DNA from: Rheinheimera lutimaris
GTDB lineage: Bacteria > Pseudomonadota > Gammaproteobacteria > Enterobacterales > Alteromonadaceae
Assembly (NCBI RefSeq): GCF_013283795.1
Contig: NZ_JABSOD010000004.1
Location: 62,001 to 126,000, forward strand
Reading direction: 5' to 3'
DNA: 64,000 nucleotides
Below the pieces are notes generated by a model. It was not told the origin of the DNA, ran no database searches, and saw nothing but the letters and a program-made list of their open reading frames with translations. Position numbers and translations under genes: made by a program. Positions 30,049 through 39,541 of this stretch are shown here, piece after piece; the stretch's first letter is position 1, and each line of letters begins with the position of its first letter.

Positions 30049-30130
30049 CCGCCGCCCCCATTGTCAGCCGCGGCAATCACCCCAAACTCAGCAACCAGAT
30101 GTTTTATCAACCGAGCCAGAGGGCCAAACT

Positions 30131-30643
30131 ATGTTTTATCAACTCAGCATCGAACAAATGAGCAAAATGCTACAAAACTTACAGCATATTCTGGATAAAG
30201 GCGCCGCCTTTGCCGACAGCAAAAAAGTAGAGATGGCGGTACTGTTAAACGCCAGGCTGGCACCGGATCAATTTAACCTTATCCGTCAGGTACAAATTGC
30301 CTGTGACACCGCCAAGCTTGGCGCCGCACGCTTAACCAATAACGTGGACAGCGCACCGAAACATGCCGATGACGAAACCACGCTGGCGGAGTTAAAGCAA
30401 CGCATCAGCGACACTCAAGCTTATTTGGCCACATTCAGTGCCGCCGATTTTGCTGATGCCGCCACACAAAAAATCAGCCAGCCGCGTTGGGAAGGTAAAT
30501 ACCTGACCGGGCAAGAGTTTTTAATACAGCATGTGCTGCCGAATATCTATTTCCACATCACCACCGCTTATGCCATTTTGCGCCATAACGGTGTCGATGT
30601 GGGTAAAAAAGATTACCTTGGCGCTATGCCATATAAAGTGTAA
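30131..30643 (+). CDS. DUF1993 family protein
   Basis: This 170 aa soluble helical protein matches the DUF1993 pattern: an N-terminal helix with MSKMLQNLQHILDKG, then LAPDQFNLIRQVQIACDTAK, and a C-terminal QEFLIQHVLPNIYFHITTAYAILRHNGVDVGKKDYLG. The family resembles the DinB-like four-helix fold; its biochemical role is unknown. It stands alone and is followed by a strong bidirectional terminator shared with the alcohol dehydrogenase gene. Confidence 0.88.
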   Translation: MFYQLSIEQMSKMLQNLQHILDKGAAFADSKKVEMAVLLNARLAPDQFNLIRQVQIACDTAKLGAARLTNNVDSAPKHADDETTLAELKQRISDTQAYLATFSAADFADAATQKISQPRWEGKYLTGQEFLIQHVLPNIYFHITTAYAILRHNGVDVGKKDYLGAMPYKV

Positions 30644-30650
30644 CGCACAA

Positions 30651-30683
30651 GCAAAACGCCGGGCTGAAAAACCGGCGTTTTGC
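30651..30683. terminator. Bidirectional terminator
   Basis: A perfect 12 bp stem (gcaaaacgccgg / ccggcgttttgc) with a 9 nt loop lies between the convergent DUF1993 and alcohol dehydrogenase genes. T-rich tracts occur at the stem base in both directions. Confidence 0.85.
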
Positions 30684-30691
30684 TTTGATAC

Positions 30692-31693
30692 TCAGCGCTG
30701 TAACACTATGCGATAACGGGCGTTACCGCTTTTTAAATGATCCAGTGCTTCGTTTATTTGCTCAAATTTAAACATTTCCACTACCGGTTTAATATTGTGT
30801 TGCACGGCAAACTCAAGCATCTTGGTAATCGTCGCCGGGCTGCCAACCGGTGAGCCGGACACACTGCGCTGCGCCATAATCAGGCCAAACACGCCGATAT
30901 TTAACGGCTCTAATGTAGCGCCGACAAAGTGTAAGCGGCCCTTCGGCTTTAACGTCGATAAATATAAATTCCAGTCCAACGTGACATTCACCGTCGAGAT
31001 AATTAAATCAAAGCGCCCTGCTGCCTGCTCTATCTCAGCACTGTTACGTGAGTTAATACACTGATGCGCCCCCAACGCTTTGGCCTCCTGAGTTTTACTG
31101 TCACTGGAGGTAAAAGCCGTAACATTACAGCCCCAGGCCCGCAAAAACTGCAAGGCGATATGACCCAGGCCACCAATACCAATAACCGCGACTTTATCGG
31201 TGGGCTTGATATCAAACTGCACCAGCGGGTTAAATACAGTAATACCGCCGCAAAATAGCGGGCCGGCGGTTTTTGCATCCATACCTTTTGGTAGTGCAAC
31301 GACGCTGGCAGCATTAGCACGGACTTTGTCAGCAAAACCACCATGGCGGCTAACAATAGTGCCCTGGGCTTTGCTACACAGGTTATGGTCGCCACTGCCA
31401 CAGCTGGCGCACACTTTGCAGTAATCTGAATGCCACCCCAAACCTACCACCTGGCCGGTTTTAAAATGGCTCACCGCCTCTCCCACCGCACTGATGCGGC
31501 CTACCACTTCATGGCCGGCGACCAACGGGTAAGCAGACATACCCCATTCATTATTCAGCATCGACACATCTGAGTGGCAGATCCCGCAGTAATCCACCTC
31601 AATCTCTACCTCGTCGCGGCCCAATGTGCCGGGTTTATATTGCCAGGGCACCAGTTTTCCGCCGGCTTCAAGTGCAGCATAAGCGTTGATCAT
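30692..31693 (-). CDS. Zinc-dependent NAD(P) alcohol dehydrogenase
   Basis: This 333 aa medium-chain dehydrogenase is of the cinnamyl/YahK type and reduces aldehydes or oxidises alcohols. Catalytic zinc ligands lie in CGICHSDVSML and GHEVVGRISAVG, and the structural zinc is held by CKVCASCGSGDHNLC. The cofactor motif is IGIGGLGHIALQFLRAWG. The Thr-Ser-Ser after the second strand suggests NADPH, which is inference. It has its own promoter region shared with divergent rimO. Confidence 0.9.
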   Translation of the reverse strand: MINAYAALEAGGKLVPWQYKPGTLGRDEVEIEVDYCGICHSDVSMLNNEWGMSAYPLVAGHEVVGRISAVGEAVSHFKTGQVVGLGWHSDYCKVCASCGSGDHNLCSKAQGTIVSRHGGFADKVRANAASVVALPKGMDAKTAGPLFCGGITVFNPLVQFDIKPTDKVAVIGIGGLGHIALQFLRAWGCNVTAFTSSDSKTQEAKALGAHQCINSRNSAEIEQAAGRFDLIISTVNVTLDWNLYLSTLKPKGRLHFVGATLEPLNIGVFGLIMAQRSVSGSPVGSPATITKMLEFAVQHNIKPVVEMFKFEQINEALDHLKSGNARYRIVLQR

Positions 31694-31834
31694 ATCCTCT
31701 CCTGCGTAGTTAATTTATCCATTAATGTTAGCTATACAGCTAACAGTATTAACCAGATCTGCAACTGTGCTGAGAAATAATCAACCCTGCTTGTTTTTTA
31801 TACAGCCACACCTGTTTCTTCTGTCGCTTTCAGG

Positions 31835-31840
31835 TATAAT
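31835..31840 (+). promoter_or_regulatory. Candidate -10 box of rimO
   Basis: TATAAT lies 41 bp before the rimO ATG. The best -35 at 17 bp spacing is CTGTTT, so the promoter is moderate. Confidence 0.45.
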
Positions 31841-31881
31841 CCGCCGACTTTTTTCAGGCTAAGCCGACTTTAAGAGACACT

Positions 31882-33285
31882 ATGACAGTACAGACCTTTG
31901 ACCCGACACAAACCACCACTTTGGATACCGCAGCCAAAAGCCTGAATCAACAGGCTACAACCGGCAGCAGCAAAGGCAATACCATTGGTTTTGTCAGCTT
32001 AGGCTGTCCGAAAAATCTGGTGGATTCAGAGCGTATACTGACTCAGCTAAAAGCTGAGGGTTACAACATAGTGCCAACATACGATGATGCCGAACTGGTG
32101 ATTGTAAACACCTGTGGTTTTATCGACAGCGCTGTGCAGGAGTCGTTGGAAACCATCGGTGAAGCTCTGGCTGAAAACGGCAAGGTTATTGTTACCGGCT
32201 GTTTGGGCGCCCGCGAAGATGAAATACGCCAGGTACACCCCAATGTACTGGGCATTACCGGCCCGCACAGTTATGAAAACGTATTAAAGCAGGTGCATGA
32301 ATATGTGCCTAAGCCCAAATACGACCCGTTCACCATGCTGGTGCCGGACCATGGCGTAAAATTAACACCGAAGCATTATGCTTACTTAAAAATTTCAGAG
32401 GGCTGTAACCACCGCTGTACCTTCTGCATTATTCCGTCAATGCGCGGCGATTTAGTCAGCCGCCCGGTAGGTGAAGTATTGGATGAAGCACAGCGCCTGA
32501 AAAATGCCGGTGTAAAAGAGCTGCTGATTATTTCCCAGGACACCAGTGCTTATGGCGTTGATGTAAAACACCGCACCGGCTTTTGGAACGGTTCGCCGGT
32601 AAAAACCTCGATGCAGTCGCTGTGTGAAGCTTTGGGCGAAATGGGTATTTGGGTGCGCCTGCACTATGTTTACCCCTACCCGCACGTAGACGACATTATC
32701 CCGTTGATGGCACAGGGTAAGGTACTACCGTATTTAGATATCCCGTTTCAGCATGCCAGCCCGCGTATTTTAAAGCTGATGAAACGACCGGGCCAAGCCG
32801 ATCGCGTATTAGAGCGGATTAAAAAATGGCGCGAGATTTGCCCTGAGCTAACCATTCGCTCCACCTTTATAGTCGGCTTCCCGGGGGAAACCGAGGAAGA
32901 CTTCCAAATGCTGCTCGACTGGTTGCAAGAAGCCCAACTGGACCGTGTCGGCTGTTTTAAATACAGCCCGGTAGAAGGCGCCAAAGCTAACGAGTTAGCC
33001 GACCCGGTACCGGAAGACGTAATGGAACAGCGCTACCACCGCTTTATGCAAACCCAACAAGCTATCAGTACCGCGCGGCTACAGGCAAAAATTGGCAAAA
33101 CCATTAAAGTGCTGATAGACGAAGTAGACGACGAAGGTGCTATTGGCCGAAGCTTCGCCGATGCCCCGGAAATTGACGGTGCCGTGTACTTAAACGGCTT
33201 AACCGGTGTTAAACCAGGCGATATTATCGATGCCGTAGTCGATGAAGCCGATGAATACGACTTATGGGCCTCGCTGGCGGAATAA
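31882..33285 (+). CDS. rimO: Ribosomal protein S12 methylthiotransferase RimO
   Basis: RimO is a radical-SAM enzyme that adds a methylthio group to Asp88 of ribosomal protein S12. The 467 aa protein has the N-terminal UPF0004 domain ([28 protein letters not shown] with three Cys), the radical-SAM motif CNHRCTFC followed by [13 protein letters not shown], and a C-terminal TRAM domain. Its first 33 residues (Thr/Gln/Ser-rich) are an extension compared with E. coli RimO (441 aa). A later start is not clearly available. Confidence 0.96.
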   Translation: MTVQTFDPTQTTTLDTAAKSLNQQATTGSSKGNTIGFVSLGCPKNLVDSERILTQLKAEGYNIVPTYDDAELVIVNTCGFIDSAVQESLETIGEALAENGKVIVTGCLGAREDEIRQVHPNVLGITGPHSYENVLKQVHEYVPKPKYDPFTMLVPDHGVKLTPKHYAYLKISEGCNHRCTFCIIPSMRGDLVSRPVGEVLDEAQRLKNAGVKELLIISQDTSAYGVDVKHRTGFWNGSPVKTSMQSLCEALGEMGIWVRLHYVYPYPHVDDIIPLMAQGKVLPYLDIPFQHASPRILKLMKRPGQADRVLERIKKWREICPELTIRSTFIVGFPGETEEDFQMLLDWLQEAQLDRVGCFKYSPVEGAKANELADPVPEDVMEQRYHRFMQTQQAISTARLQAKIGKTIKVLIDEVDDEGAIGRSFADAPEIDGAVYLNGLTGVKPGDIIDAVVDEADEYDLWASLAE

Positions 33286-33334
33286 CGGCTATAGTGCAGC
33301 CAGAGTGCTGCTATAGTGAGGTTGTAGTTAAATG

Positions 33335-33360
33335 AAAAAGGCAGCGTCAGCTGCCTTTTT
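33335..33360. terminator. Bidirectional terminator after rimO
   Basis: An 11 bp stem (aaaaaggcagc / gctgccttttt) with the loop GTCA lies between convergent rimO and the EAL-HDOD gene. It has A and T runs suitable for both directions. Confidence 0.88.
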
Positions 33361-33377
33361 CCTGTCTGTGCCGGCCA

Positions 33378-34613
33378 CTATTCCAATGCCAGCAAGCGTT
33401 GCTGCACATCAGACAACTGCTGGTTATACAGCGCGATATACGGCAGCTCTGTGTCACTGGCGGCCAGTTTTAACGCATAGCCCCGTTCTATGCTGCGCAC
33501 TATCGCCAGAGCGCCGGCCATCCGGCCGCGATTAGCGCTGATCGCCGCTTTAATGTCTTTATGCAGATTGACATGACGGACAAACTCTTCAGGCGGTATA
33601 TCAAACAACAGATCTGAACCTGAGATAAGTGCAGCCAAGAAATACTGCTGGCACTGGTTCGCACTTAGCTGCCACTGCTGCGCGATATGTTGAGCGCTGT
33701 AGGCGCGGGTTAATACAGTAATGGCTGCCGCCGGTGAAGTGCCAGTGAGTACTGCACACATCAACAGCCATTTACGTGTTAATTCCAGGCCAAGCCGGGT
33801 CACCGTTTCTTTAACAGAACTGACGGCGCGCGTTTTACGATATAACGGGCTGTTGGCAATTTTCAGCAAGCCCATCACTATATTCGGTTCGTTTTTCAGC
33901 AGCAGCGATAACTGCGTAATATCCGGCTCGGCGGCAAACAAGCAGCTGATGATCTCTGCTACTTTAAGAGCGCCTGGCTCAATTTTCTTACCGGCCACCA
34001 ACAGTGCTTTGGTTAAAAAATAGCCCTGAAATAAATCACAGCCCAACGCTTTAAAAAGAGCAAACTGCTGCTCTGTTTCCACCGGTCCGGCCAACCATAA
34101 CAAGCCGGCACGGCCAAATTGTGTTTTATAGCGCTCAGTATCGGCCAGGCTGCTGTTTACCACATCCAGCCGGATAATATCCGCCAGCGGCAACAACGCC
34201 AGTATGGCATCTGTCAGCGCCACATCGTGCAGTGCCAGCCTGAAGCCCCGATGCTTCAACGCCTTTAGCGAGGCAATATAGCTTGCATCCGGTTGCGGCG
34301 GAATAACCGGCTCCAGTACCACAGTGTCCGGCAAAAGCTGCAAGGCACGGCCGGATAAAACAAAGTCGGCGGTAACGGTGATAAACAATGGCGCCTTGTA
34401 CAACGCACTTTGCACACGAATATCGTCGCAATATTGTTTAAGCTGAGCATCGCTAAGTCCGGCATCACTAAGTTGCAGTGCACTGACTCCGGCGCCACTG
34501 CGGTTAAGCAACACCACGCCAAAGCGCTTTTGCTTGCGGTCAAAAATGGGTTGGGCGGCATACAGTTGCTGTATGTTAGTGGTTTTGTCGATTTCCATGG
34601 TTTGGCGGGTCAA
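33378..34613 (-). CDS. Degenerate EAL-HDOD signalling protein (YuxH type)
   Basis: The 411 aa protein joins an N-terminal EAL-like domain (about residues 10-205) to an HDOD domain (about 206-405). The EAL site is degenerate: VLEPVIP in place of ExL, and LHDVAL where active enzymes have DDFG, so c-di-GMP hydrolysis is unlikely. The HDOD part has NEPNIVMGLLKIANSPLYRK and VSSVKETVTRLGLELTRKW. I prefer the TTG at 34613 because AAGGA sits 6 nt upstream; the ATG at 34598 lacks a site. It is divergent from a second HDOD gene. Confidence 0.87.
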   Translation of the reverse strand: MTRQTMEIDKTTNIQQLYAAQPIFDRKQKRFGVVLLNRSGAGVSALQLSDAGLSDAQLKQYCDDIRVQSALYKAPLFITVTADFVLSGRALQLLPDTVVLEPVIPPQPDASYIASLKALKHRGFRLALHDVALTDAILALLPLADIIRLDVVNSSLADTERYKTQFGRAGLLWLAGPVETEQQFALFKALGCDLFQGYFLTKALLVAGKKIEPGALKVAEIISCLFAAEPDITQLSLLLKNEPNIVMGLLKIANSPLYRKTRAVSSVKETVTRLGLELTRKWLLMCAVLTGTSPAAAITVLTRAYSAQHIAQQWQLSANQCQQYFLAALISGSDLLFDIPPEEFVRHVNLHKDIKAAISANRGRMAGALAIVRSIERGYALKLAASDTELPYIALYNQQLSDVQQRLLALE

Positions 34614-34851
34614 ATCCGTTCCTTACAACAATACAATTTCGCTAAACGCGGCCAATATAAAGCCGGCAAGGCTTGCTGTCCAGTAGCGGGCAACCGGCAA
34701 AGCCGTCGCTGCGCCTGCTCTGGCAACAGACAAAACAGCACACAGCCGTTTTTTTGTTATAAAACAATATCAACACAAAAGTCTGAACTATGTTTATACT
34801 GCTCAGATAAAGTACGCCAGCAATGTTAACCCTATATACCCGAGTGTAACA

Positions 34852-35664
34852 ATGAAGCAACTAATTGAAAAAGCAACAAACTTACCCAGTATACCCAAAG
34901 TAGTACAAGAGTTGATTGCCAGCTTTAACACCCCGGATATCACCGGTGGCCATATTGCCGCTATCTTAAGTAATGATCAGGCGCTAACCGCTAAAGTTCT
35001 CCGTATGGCGAACTCTGTGCGCTACGGTGGTCATCGTAAAGTGGGCTCTGTTAAAGACGCCGTACTTGTACTGGGCTTTAACTCTTTACGCACTCTGGTG
35101 CTGTCAATCGGCTTTACGTCTGCTTTAAACGGTCCGGCCGCTTTCGATATTCAGGCATTCTGGATAAAGTCATTTAAAATGGCCAACCGCTGTAAATGGT
35201 TAGCTAAGTCGTTAAAAATAGATGCCGAACTGGCTTATACCTGTGGCTTGTTATACGCGATTGGTGAATACCTTATCCATTTAATCAGGCCGGAAGACGC
35301 GATTACAATCGACAAAAGAGTCGAAATCGGTGAAAGCCGCTCTCGTGTAGAGCAGCAATTACTGGGCTTCGACTACACCCAAGCTGGCGCTGCTCTGGCT
35401 GATCATTGGTTTTTTCCACAAGAGATAGTTCGGGCCATTCAGTACCAGGAAAGCCCTCTGGCAGCACCCGGGTTATCACCCTATGCCGCTTGTGTTCATC
35501 TGGGGCACCACATGCTGGACAACGAAAATAAAATTGCCGAAGGCAATTTTGATGACTTCCCAGCTAAACTGCTGCATGCCATGCATCTGACATTGTCAGA
35601 TATGTTTACCAAACTGGAAAACGTGCCGGATTTAGATGAAGGTATTGAAGAATTCTTAAATTAG
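34852..35664 (+). CDS. HDOD domain protein
   Basis: This 270 aa protein is a stand-alone HDOD domain, a non-catalytic relative of HD phosphohydrolases used in signalling. Features are LPSIPKVVQELIASFNTPDITGGHIAAIL, LTAKVLRMANSVRYGG and the VKDAVLVLGFNSLRTLVLSIGF helix. It stands opposite the EAL-HDOD gene across a 238 bp gap, and the two may be co-regulated. The partner and the input signal are unknown. Confidence 0.92.
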   Translation: MKQLIEKATNLPSIPKVVQELIASFNTPDITGGHIAAILSNDQALTAKVLRMANSVRYGGHRKVGSVKDAVLVLGFNSLRTLVLSIGFTSALNGPAAFDIQAFWIKSFKMANRCKWLAKSLKIDAELAYTCGLLYAIGEYLIHLIRPEDAITIDKRVEIGESRSRVEQQLLGFDYTQAGAALADHWFFPQEIVRAIQYQESPLAAPGLSPYAACVHLGHHMLDNENKIAEGNFDDFPAKLLHAMHLTLSDMFTKLENVPDLDEGIEEFLN

Positions 35665-35681
35665 CCTAAGCAGAAATAGTG

Positions 35682-36851
35682 TTATAACAGCGCTTTAATA
35701 GCATGATTTAAGCCGTCCAACGTCAGGGCATACATACGCTTTTGCATGATTTGCCCGATCATGCCAATGGAATAATAGTGCCCCCACCACGGCTGTGGCT
35801 GGGGGTTTAACCACACTGCTTTAGGATATTGCGTGAGCAAACGCTGCAGCCAGACTTTGCCCGGCTGCTCGTTAAAATGCTCCACACTACCACCGGGGTA
35901 CTCAATCTCATACGGCCCCATAGTGGCATCACCGACAAAGATCAGCTTATAGTCGCTACCGTAGGTATGAATAATATCGTCGGTTTTAATCTGCTCAGTG
36001 TAACGGCGTTTATTATCGCGCCACACACCTTCATACACGCAGTTATGAAAGTAGAAAAACTCCAGGTGTTTAAATTCGGTTTTTACCGCTGCGAATAGCT
36101 TTTGGCACTGCTCAATATGGTCATCCATTGAGCCGCCCACATCAAAAAAAACCAGCAACTTAATGGCGTTGTGCCGCTCGCGCATAAAGCGTAGATCCAG
36201 CCACCCGGCTTGCTCTGAAGTGGCCTGAATGGTGCCATGTAAATCCAGCTCGGTCTCGGCGCCGCTGCGGGCAAATTTACGCAGCTGTTTCAGTGCCAGT
36301 TTAATACTGCGGTTGTTAAGTTCGCTGTCGGTGTCCAGGTCTTTAAACTCGCGTTTATCCCACACCTTTACCGCACGGCGCGCGCCACTGCCCTGCTGGC
36401 CAATACGCACACCCTCTGGGTTATAACCATAAGCGCCAAAAGGTGAAGTGCCGCCGGTGCCAATCCATTTATTACCGCCGCTGTGCTTTTTTTGCTGCTC
36501 AGCCAAGCGTTCACGCAATGTTTGCAGCAGTTTATCCAGCCCGCCTAATGCCTGCAGCTTGGCCTTGTCTTCCTCGCTGAGTTTACGCAGCACGTCCGGC
36601 ACCAGCCATTCCGGCGGTATGCTGGCGGCGATATCCACCTGCGCGACACCCTCAAAGTAATCAGCAAAGGCGCGGTCGAATTTATCGTATTGGGTTTCAT
36701 CTTTTACCAGACATAGCCTGGACAGCTGATAAAAGGCTTCGGTGTCGGCGAAAATCACCTGTTGTTTTAACGCATTAAGTAAATCCAGCAGTTCGGTAAT
36801 GCTGGTTTTTAAGCCGTATTTGCGCAGCGTAAAAAAGAAGTCAATTAGCAT
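35682..36851 (-). CDS. CoxE-like VWA domain protein
   Basis: This 389 aa protein has a helical N-terminal half and a C-terminal von Willebrand A domain of the CoxE family. The metal site reads VFFDVGGSMDDH, i.e. DxGxS in place of the standard DxSxS; later come IFVGDATMGPYEI and WLNPQPQPWWG. Such proteins work with MoxR AAA+ ATPases as chaperones or activators. The ATPase gene lies just upstream on the same strand; the client is not evident here. Confidence 0.9.
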   Translation of the reverse strand: MLIDFFFTLRKYGLKTSITELLDLLNALKQQVIFADTEAFYQLSRLCLVKDETQYDKFDRAFADYFEGVAQVDIAASIPPEWLVPDVLRKLSEEDKAKLQALGGLDKLLQTLRERLAEQQKKHSGGNKWIGTGGTSPFGAYGYNPEGVRIGQQGSGARRAVKVWDKREFKDLDTDSELNNRSIKLALKQLRKFARSGAETELDLHGTIQATSEQAGWLDLRFMRERHNAIKLLVFFDVGGSMDDHIEQCQKLFAAVKTEFKHLEFFYFHNCVYEGVWRDNKRRYTEQIKTDDIIHTYGSDYKLIFVGDATMGPYEIEYPGGSVEHFNEQPGKVWLQRLLTQYPKAVWLNPQPQPWWGHYYSIGMIGQIMQKRMYALTLDGLNHAIKALL

Positions 36852-37036
36852 GTGCCGGCTCCGCAGTATTGTTCCCGCTGCGGCTCACAACACTTGCCCC
36901 GGCTCGTCACAGCAACTCGTTCGGGCTGGCGCCCTCGCTCAGACACTCTGTGCCGACCGAAACAAGGTTCTGATCCTTCGCTGGCATGATTGCCAGAGCC
37001 GACCCCGGCGAATAAAACTCCTGACGCAAACATCCT
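36852..37036. repeat. Intergenic repeat element, copy 1 (minus orientation)
   Basis: This 185 bp gap between the MoxR and CoxE genes contains a 22 bp segment (36937-36958) that matches 46608-46629 on the opposite strand with one mismatch. It also has a hairpin, ctggcaatcatgccag. It is GC-rich and has no reading frame. It looks like a dispersed intergenic element, possibly a small palindromic or MITE-like unit. Confidence 0.5.
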
Positions 37037-37882
37037 CTATCGCCCCTGCCTTTTCGCCAAAAACGCCAGTTTTTCTACTAAGGCTACATCTTGCTCGTTT
37101 TTAAGCAAGGCACCAAACATCGGCATTAAGCCGCCTTTTTGCTGTTTGTCGGTTAATACTTCTGCCGGAATATCTTCGGCCAGCAACAACTTTAACCAGT
37201 CGAGCAGCTCTGAGGTGGATGGCTTTTTCTTTAACCCCGGCAACTCACGCAGTTCAAAGAACACCTCTAACGCCGTGCTCAACAACTGCTGCTGAATATG
37301 TGGGTAATGTACCGCGACAATAGCGCGCAAGGTACCGGCATCCGGAAAGCGGATATAGTGAAAAAAGCAGCGGCGCAAAAACGCATCCGGCAGCTCTTTT
37401 TCATTGTTTGAGGTAATGATCACTATCGGCCGCTCAGCCGCGCTTATCTGCTCGCCGGTTTCGTGCACGTAAAATGCCATCCGATCCAGCTCGTGCAGTA
37501 AATCGTTAGGAAATTCAATATCGGCTTTGTCTATTTCGTCTATCAGCAGTACCGGGCGTTTAACAGCGGTGAACGCCTGCCACAATTTCCCCGGCCGGAT
37601 ATAGTTATTGATATCGTGCACCTTGTCGCTGCCCAGCTGGCTGTCGCGCAGGCGCGATACCGCATCGTACTCGTACAGGCCATGCTGCGCCTTGGTGGTC
37701 GATTTTATATGCCACTGAATAAGCTCTGTACCGAGGCTTACCGCAAGCTCTTCGGCCAGCCGTGTTTTACCGGTGCCCGGCTCGCCTTTTATCAGCAGCG
37801 GCTTTTCCAGCGTTACCGCGGCATTTACCGCTAATGCCAGTTCATCAGACACGATATAGTTATCGGTGCTTACAAAGGCCAT
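37037..37882 (-). CDS. MoxR-family AAA+ ATPase
   Basis: This 281 aa ATPase has Walker A KGEPGTGKTRLAEELA, Walker B VLLIDEIDKAD, sensor 1 VIITSNNEKELPDAFLRRC with the Arg finger, and a C-terminal lid. MoxR proteins pair with VWA proteins to insert metal centres or activate enzyme complexes. The CoxE-like gene follows after 185 bp, which contains a repeat element. No obvious client operon is adjacent. Confidence 0.93.
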   Translation of the reverse strand: MAFVSTDNYIVSDELALAVNAAVTLEKPLLIKGEPGTGKTRLAEELAVSLGTELIQWHIKSTTKAQHGLYEYDAVSRLRDSQLGSDKVHDINNYIRPGKLWQAFTAVKRPVLLIDEIDKADIEFPNDLLHELDRMAFYVHETGEQISAAERPIVIITSNNEKELPDAFLRRCFFHYIRFPDAGTLRAIVAVHYPHIQQQLLSTALEVFFELRELPGLKKKPSTSELLDWLKLLLAEDIPAEVLTDKQQKGGLMPMFGALLKNEQDVALVEKLAFLAKRQGR

Positions 37883-38016
37883 AAGTCCCCTCTATGTTTA
37901 GTATTCAAACCCAACGCTGTTGTGGTGAAACGTAATATCTTATAGCCAAAAGCTACTGTAATTTTTGCCACGCTGGCGTATTCTTATAACCAATTTATCG
38001 TAAACGGAGTTTTTTT

Positions 38017-38991
38017 ATGGCAAACGTCTATGCAGACAACTCATTGTCTATCGGCCGCACCCCGCTGGTCAAATTAAACCGCACCATTGAAGGCGGCGCT
38101 AATGTTTACGCCAAGATTGAAGCGCGTAACCCCAGCTTCAGCGTAAAGTGCCGTTTGGGCGCCGCGCTGATTTGGGATGCCGAGAAAAAAGGTACCTTAA
38201 CGGCAGAGAAAGAAATTGTCGAGCCAACCTCGGGCAATACCGGTATCGCCCTGGCGTTTGTTGCTGCCAGCCGTGGTTATAAACTCACATTAACTATGCC
38301 GGCCACCATGAGCTTAGAGCGGCGCAAGCTGTTAAAAGCCTTAGGTGCCAATTTAGTGCTGACCGAAGGCCCTAAGGGTATGAAAGGTGCTATTGAGAAA
38401 GCCAAAGAAATTCAGGCATCTAACCCGGATAAATATTTAATTTTGGGCCAGTTTGAAAACCCGGCTAACCCGCAAATTCACTTTGATACCACCGGGCCGG
38501 AAATTTTTAATGATTTAGACGGTAAAGTGGATATCTTTATCGCCGGGGTCGGCACCGGCGGTACCATCACCGGTGTTAGCCGTTATCTGAAAAACGAGAA
38601 GAAGCTGCCGCTGTTAAGCGTGGCAGTAGAGCCGGCAGAATCCCCGGTGATCACTCAGGCCAAAGCCGGTGAAGAATTAAAACCCGGCCCGCATAAAATT
38701 CAGGGCATTGGTGCCGGTTTTATTCCGGGTAACCTGGATTTAGCCGTGGTGGATGCCGTTGAACGCGTCAGCAGCGAAGAAGCCATTGCCGGCGCCCTGC
38801 GTTTAATGCGCGAAGAAGGTATTCTGGCTGGTATTTCGTCCGGTGCCGCCCTGGTTGCAGCTCAACGCCTGGCAGCCAAACCGGAAAACGCCGGCAAAAA
38901 TATCGTGGTTATTCTGGCCAGCGCCGCCGAGCGCTATTTAACCAGCCCGTTATTTGCTGAGGTGTTTACCGAGCAGGAATTACAACCTTAA
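38017..38991 (+). CDS. cysK: Cysteine synthase A
   Basis: CysK makes cysteine from O-acetylserine and sulfide using PLP. The 324 aa protein has the PLP lysine in [20 protein letters not shown], the substrate loop [13 protein letters not shown], the phosphate loop [16 protein letters not shown] and the ending [14 protein letters not shown]. The length matches E. coli CysK (323). CGGAG lies 9-10 nt before the ATG. It is monocistronic, ended by a palindrome. Confidence 0.97.
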   Translation: MANVYADNSLSIGRTPLVKLNRTIEGGANVYAKIEARNPSFSVKCRLGAALIWDAEKKGTLTAEKEIVEPTSGNTGIALAFVAASRGYKLTLTMPATMSLERRKLLKALGANLVLTEGPKGMKGAIEKAKEIQASNPDKYLILGQFENPANPQIHFDTTGPEIFNDLDGKVDIFIAGVGTGGTITGVSRYLKNEKKLPLLSVAVEPAESPVITQAKAGEELKPGPHKIQGIGAGFIPGNLDLAVVDAVERVSSEEAIAGALRLMREEGILAGISSGAALVAAQRLAAKPENAGKNIVVILASAAERYLTSPLFAEVFTEQELQP

Positions 38992-39010
38992 TCAACCGCT
39001 TATATACAAT

Positions 39011-39035
39011 AAAGGGCTGCATATGCAGCCCTTTT
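39011..39035 (+). terminator. Palindromic terminator after cysK
   Basis: A perfect 24 bp palindrome with arms AAAGGGCTGC / GCAGCCCTTT and an ATAT centre is followed by one more T. It lies about 20 bp after the cysK stop and can act in both directions. Confidence 0.72.
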
Positions 39036-39097
39036 ACTTTACAGTAAGGCGAAAAGGTTCCACACTGAGTGGCGTATTTAGCAACCGGGTTGTACTG

Positions 39098-39541
39098 ATG
39101 AAACTCTATTTTTGGCTACCGTTATTTTTATTGTTGGCTGCCTGCAGCGATGACAGCCCTAAAGTTAATGCTCAATGGGGCACGCCGGAGTATATAGCCA
39201 CAGAGTTTTTTCATGCGCTGTACAACGAAAAGGACTTAAACAAAGCCAAACAGCTGTGTACCAAAGACTATGCCGATTTAATGGAGTCGTACGGCACAGT
39301 GCGTCAGGTTGGCCGTACCTTAATGAATATGTCATTTGATCAGGTGGATATTCGCGTAAACCGCAGCGGCGGTAATTTACGCGAACAATATGATAACCGC
39401 GCCGATATTACGTTGCTGCTTACCGGCCAGCATGACGGCAAACAAGTCGACGAGCTGCGGGTAGTCGAGATGGTTAAAGACGGCAGCCGCTGGGTAGTAC
39501 AGGCCGTTAAAGTAGACAAGTTTGCCAGCAGTGCCCGTTAA
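39098..39541 (+). CDS. Small lipoprotein, DUF4878-like
   Basis: The 147 aa product begins MKLYFWLPLFLLLAACSDDS, a lipoprotein signal with lipobox LAAC. The mature part (YIATEFFHALYNEKDLNKAKQLCTKDY ... WVVQAVKVDKF) has the NTF2/DUF4878-type alpha plus beta pattern. I chose the ATG at 39098 because the upstream extension crosses the cysK terminator and destroys the signal peptide. Asp at +2 and +3 after the lipidated Cys (CSDD) could influence sorting. It overlaps the convergent hydratase gene by 4 bp. Confidence 0.8.
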   Translation: MKLYFWLPLFLLLAACSDDSPKVNAQWGTPEYIATEFFHALYNEKDLNKAKQLCTKDYADLMESYGTVRQVGRTLMNMSFDQVDIRVNRSGGNLREQYDNRADITLLLTGQHDGKQVDELRVVEMVKDGSRWVVQAVKVDKFASSAR

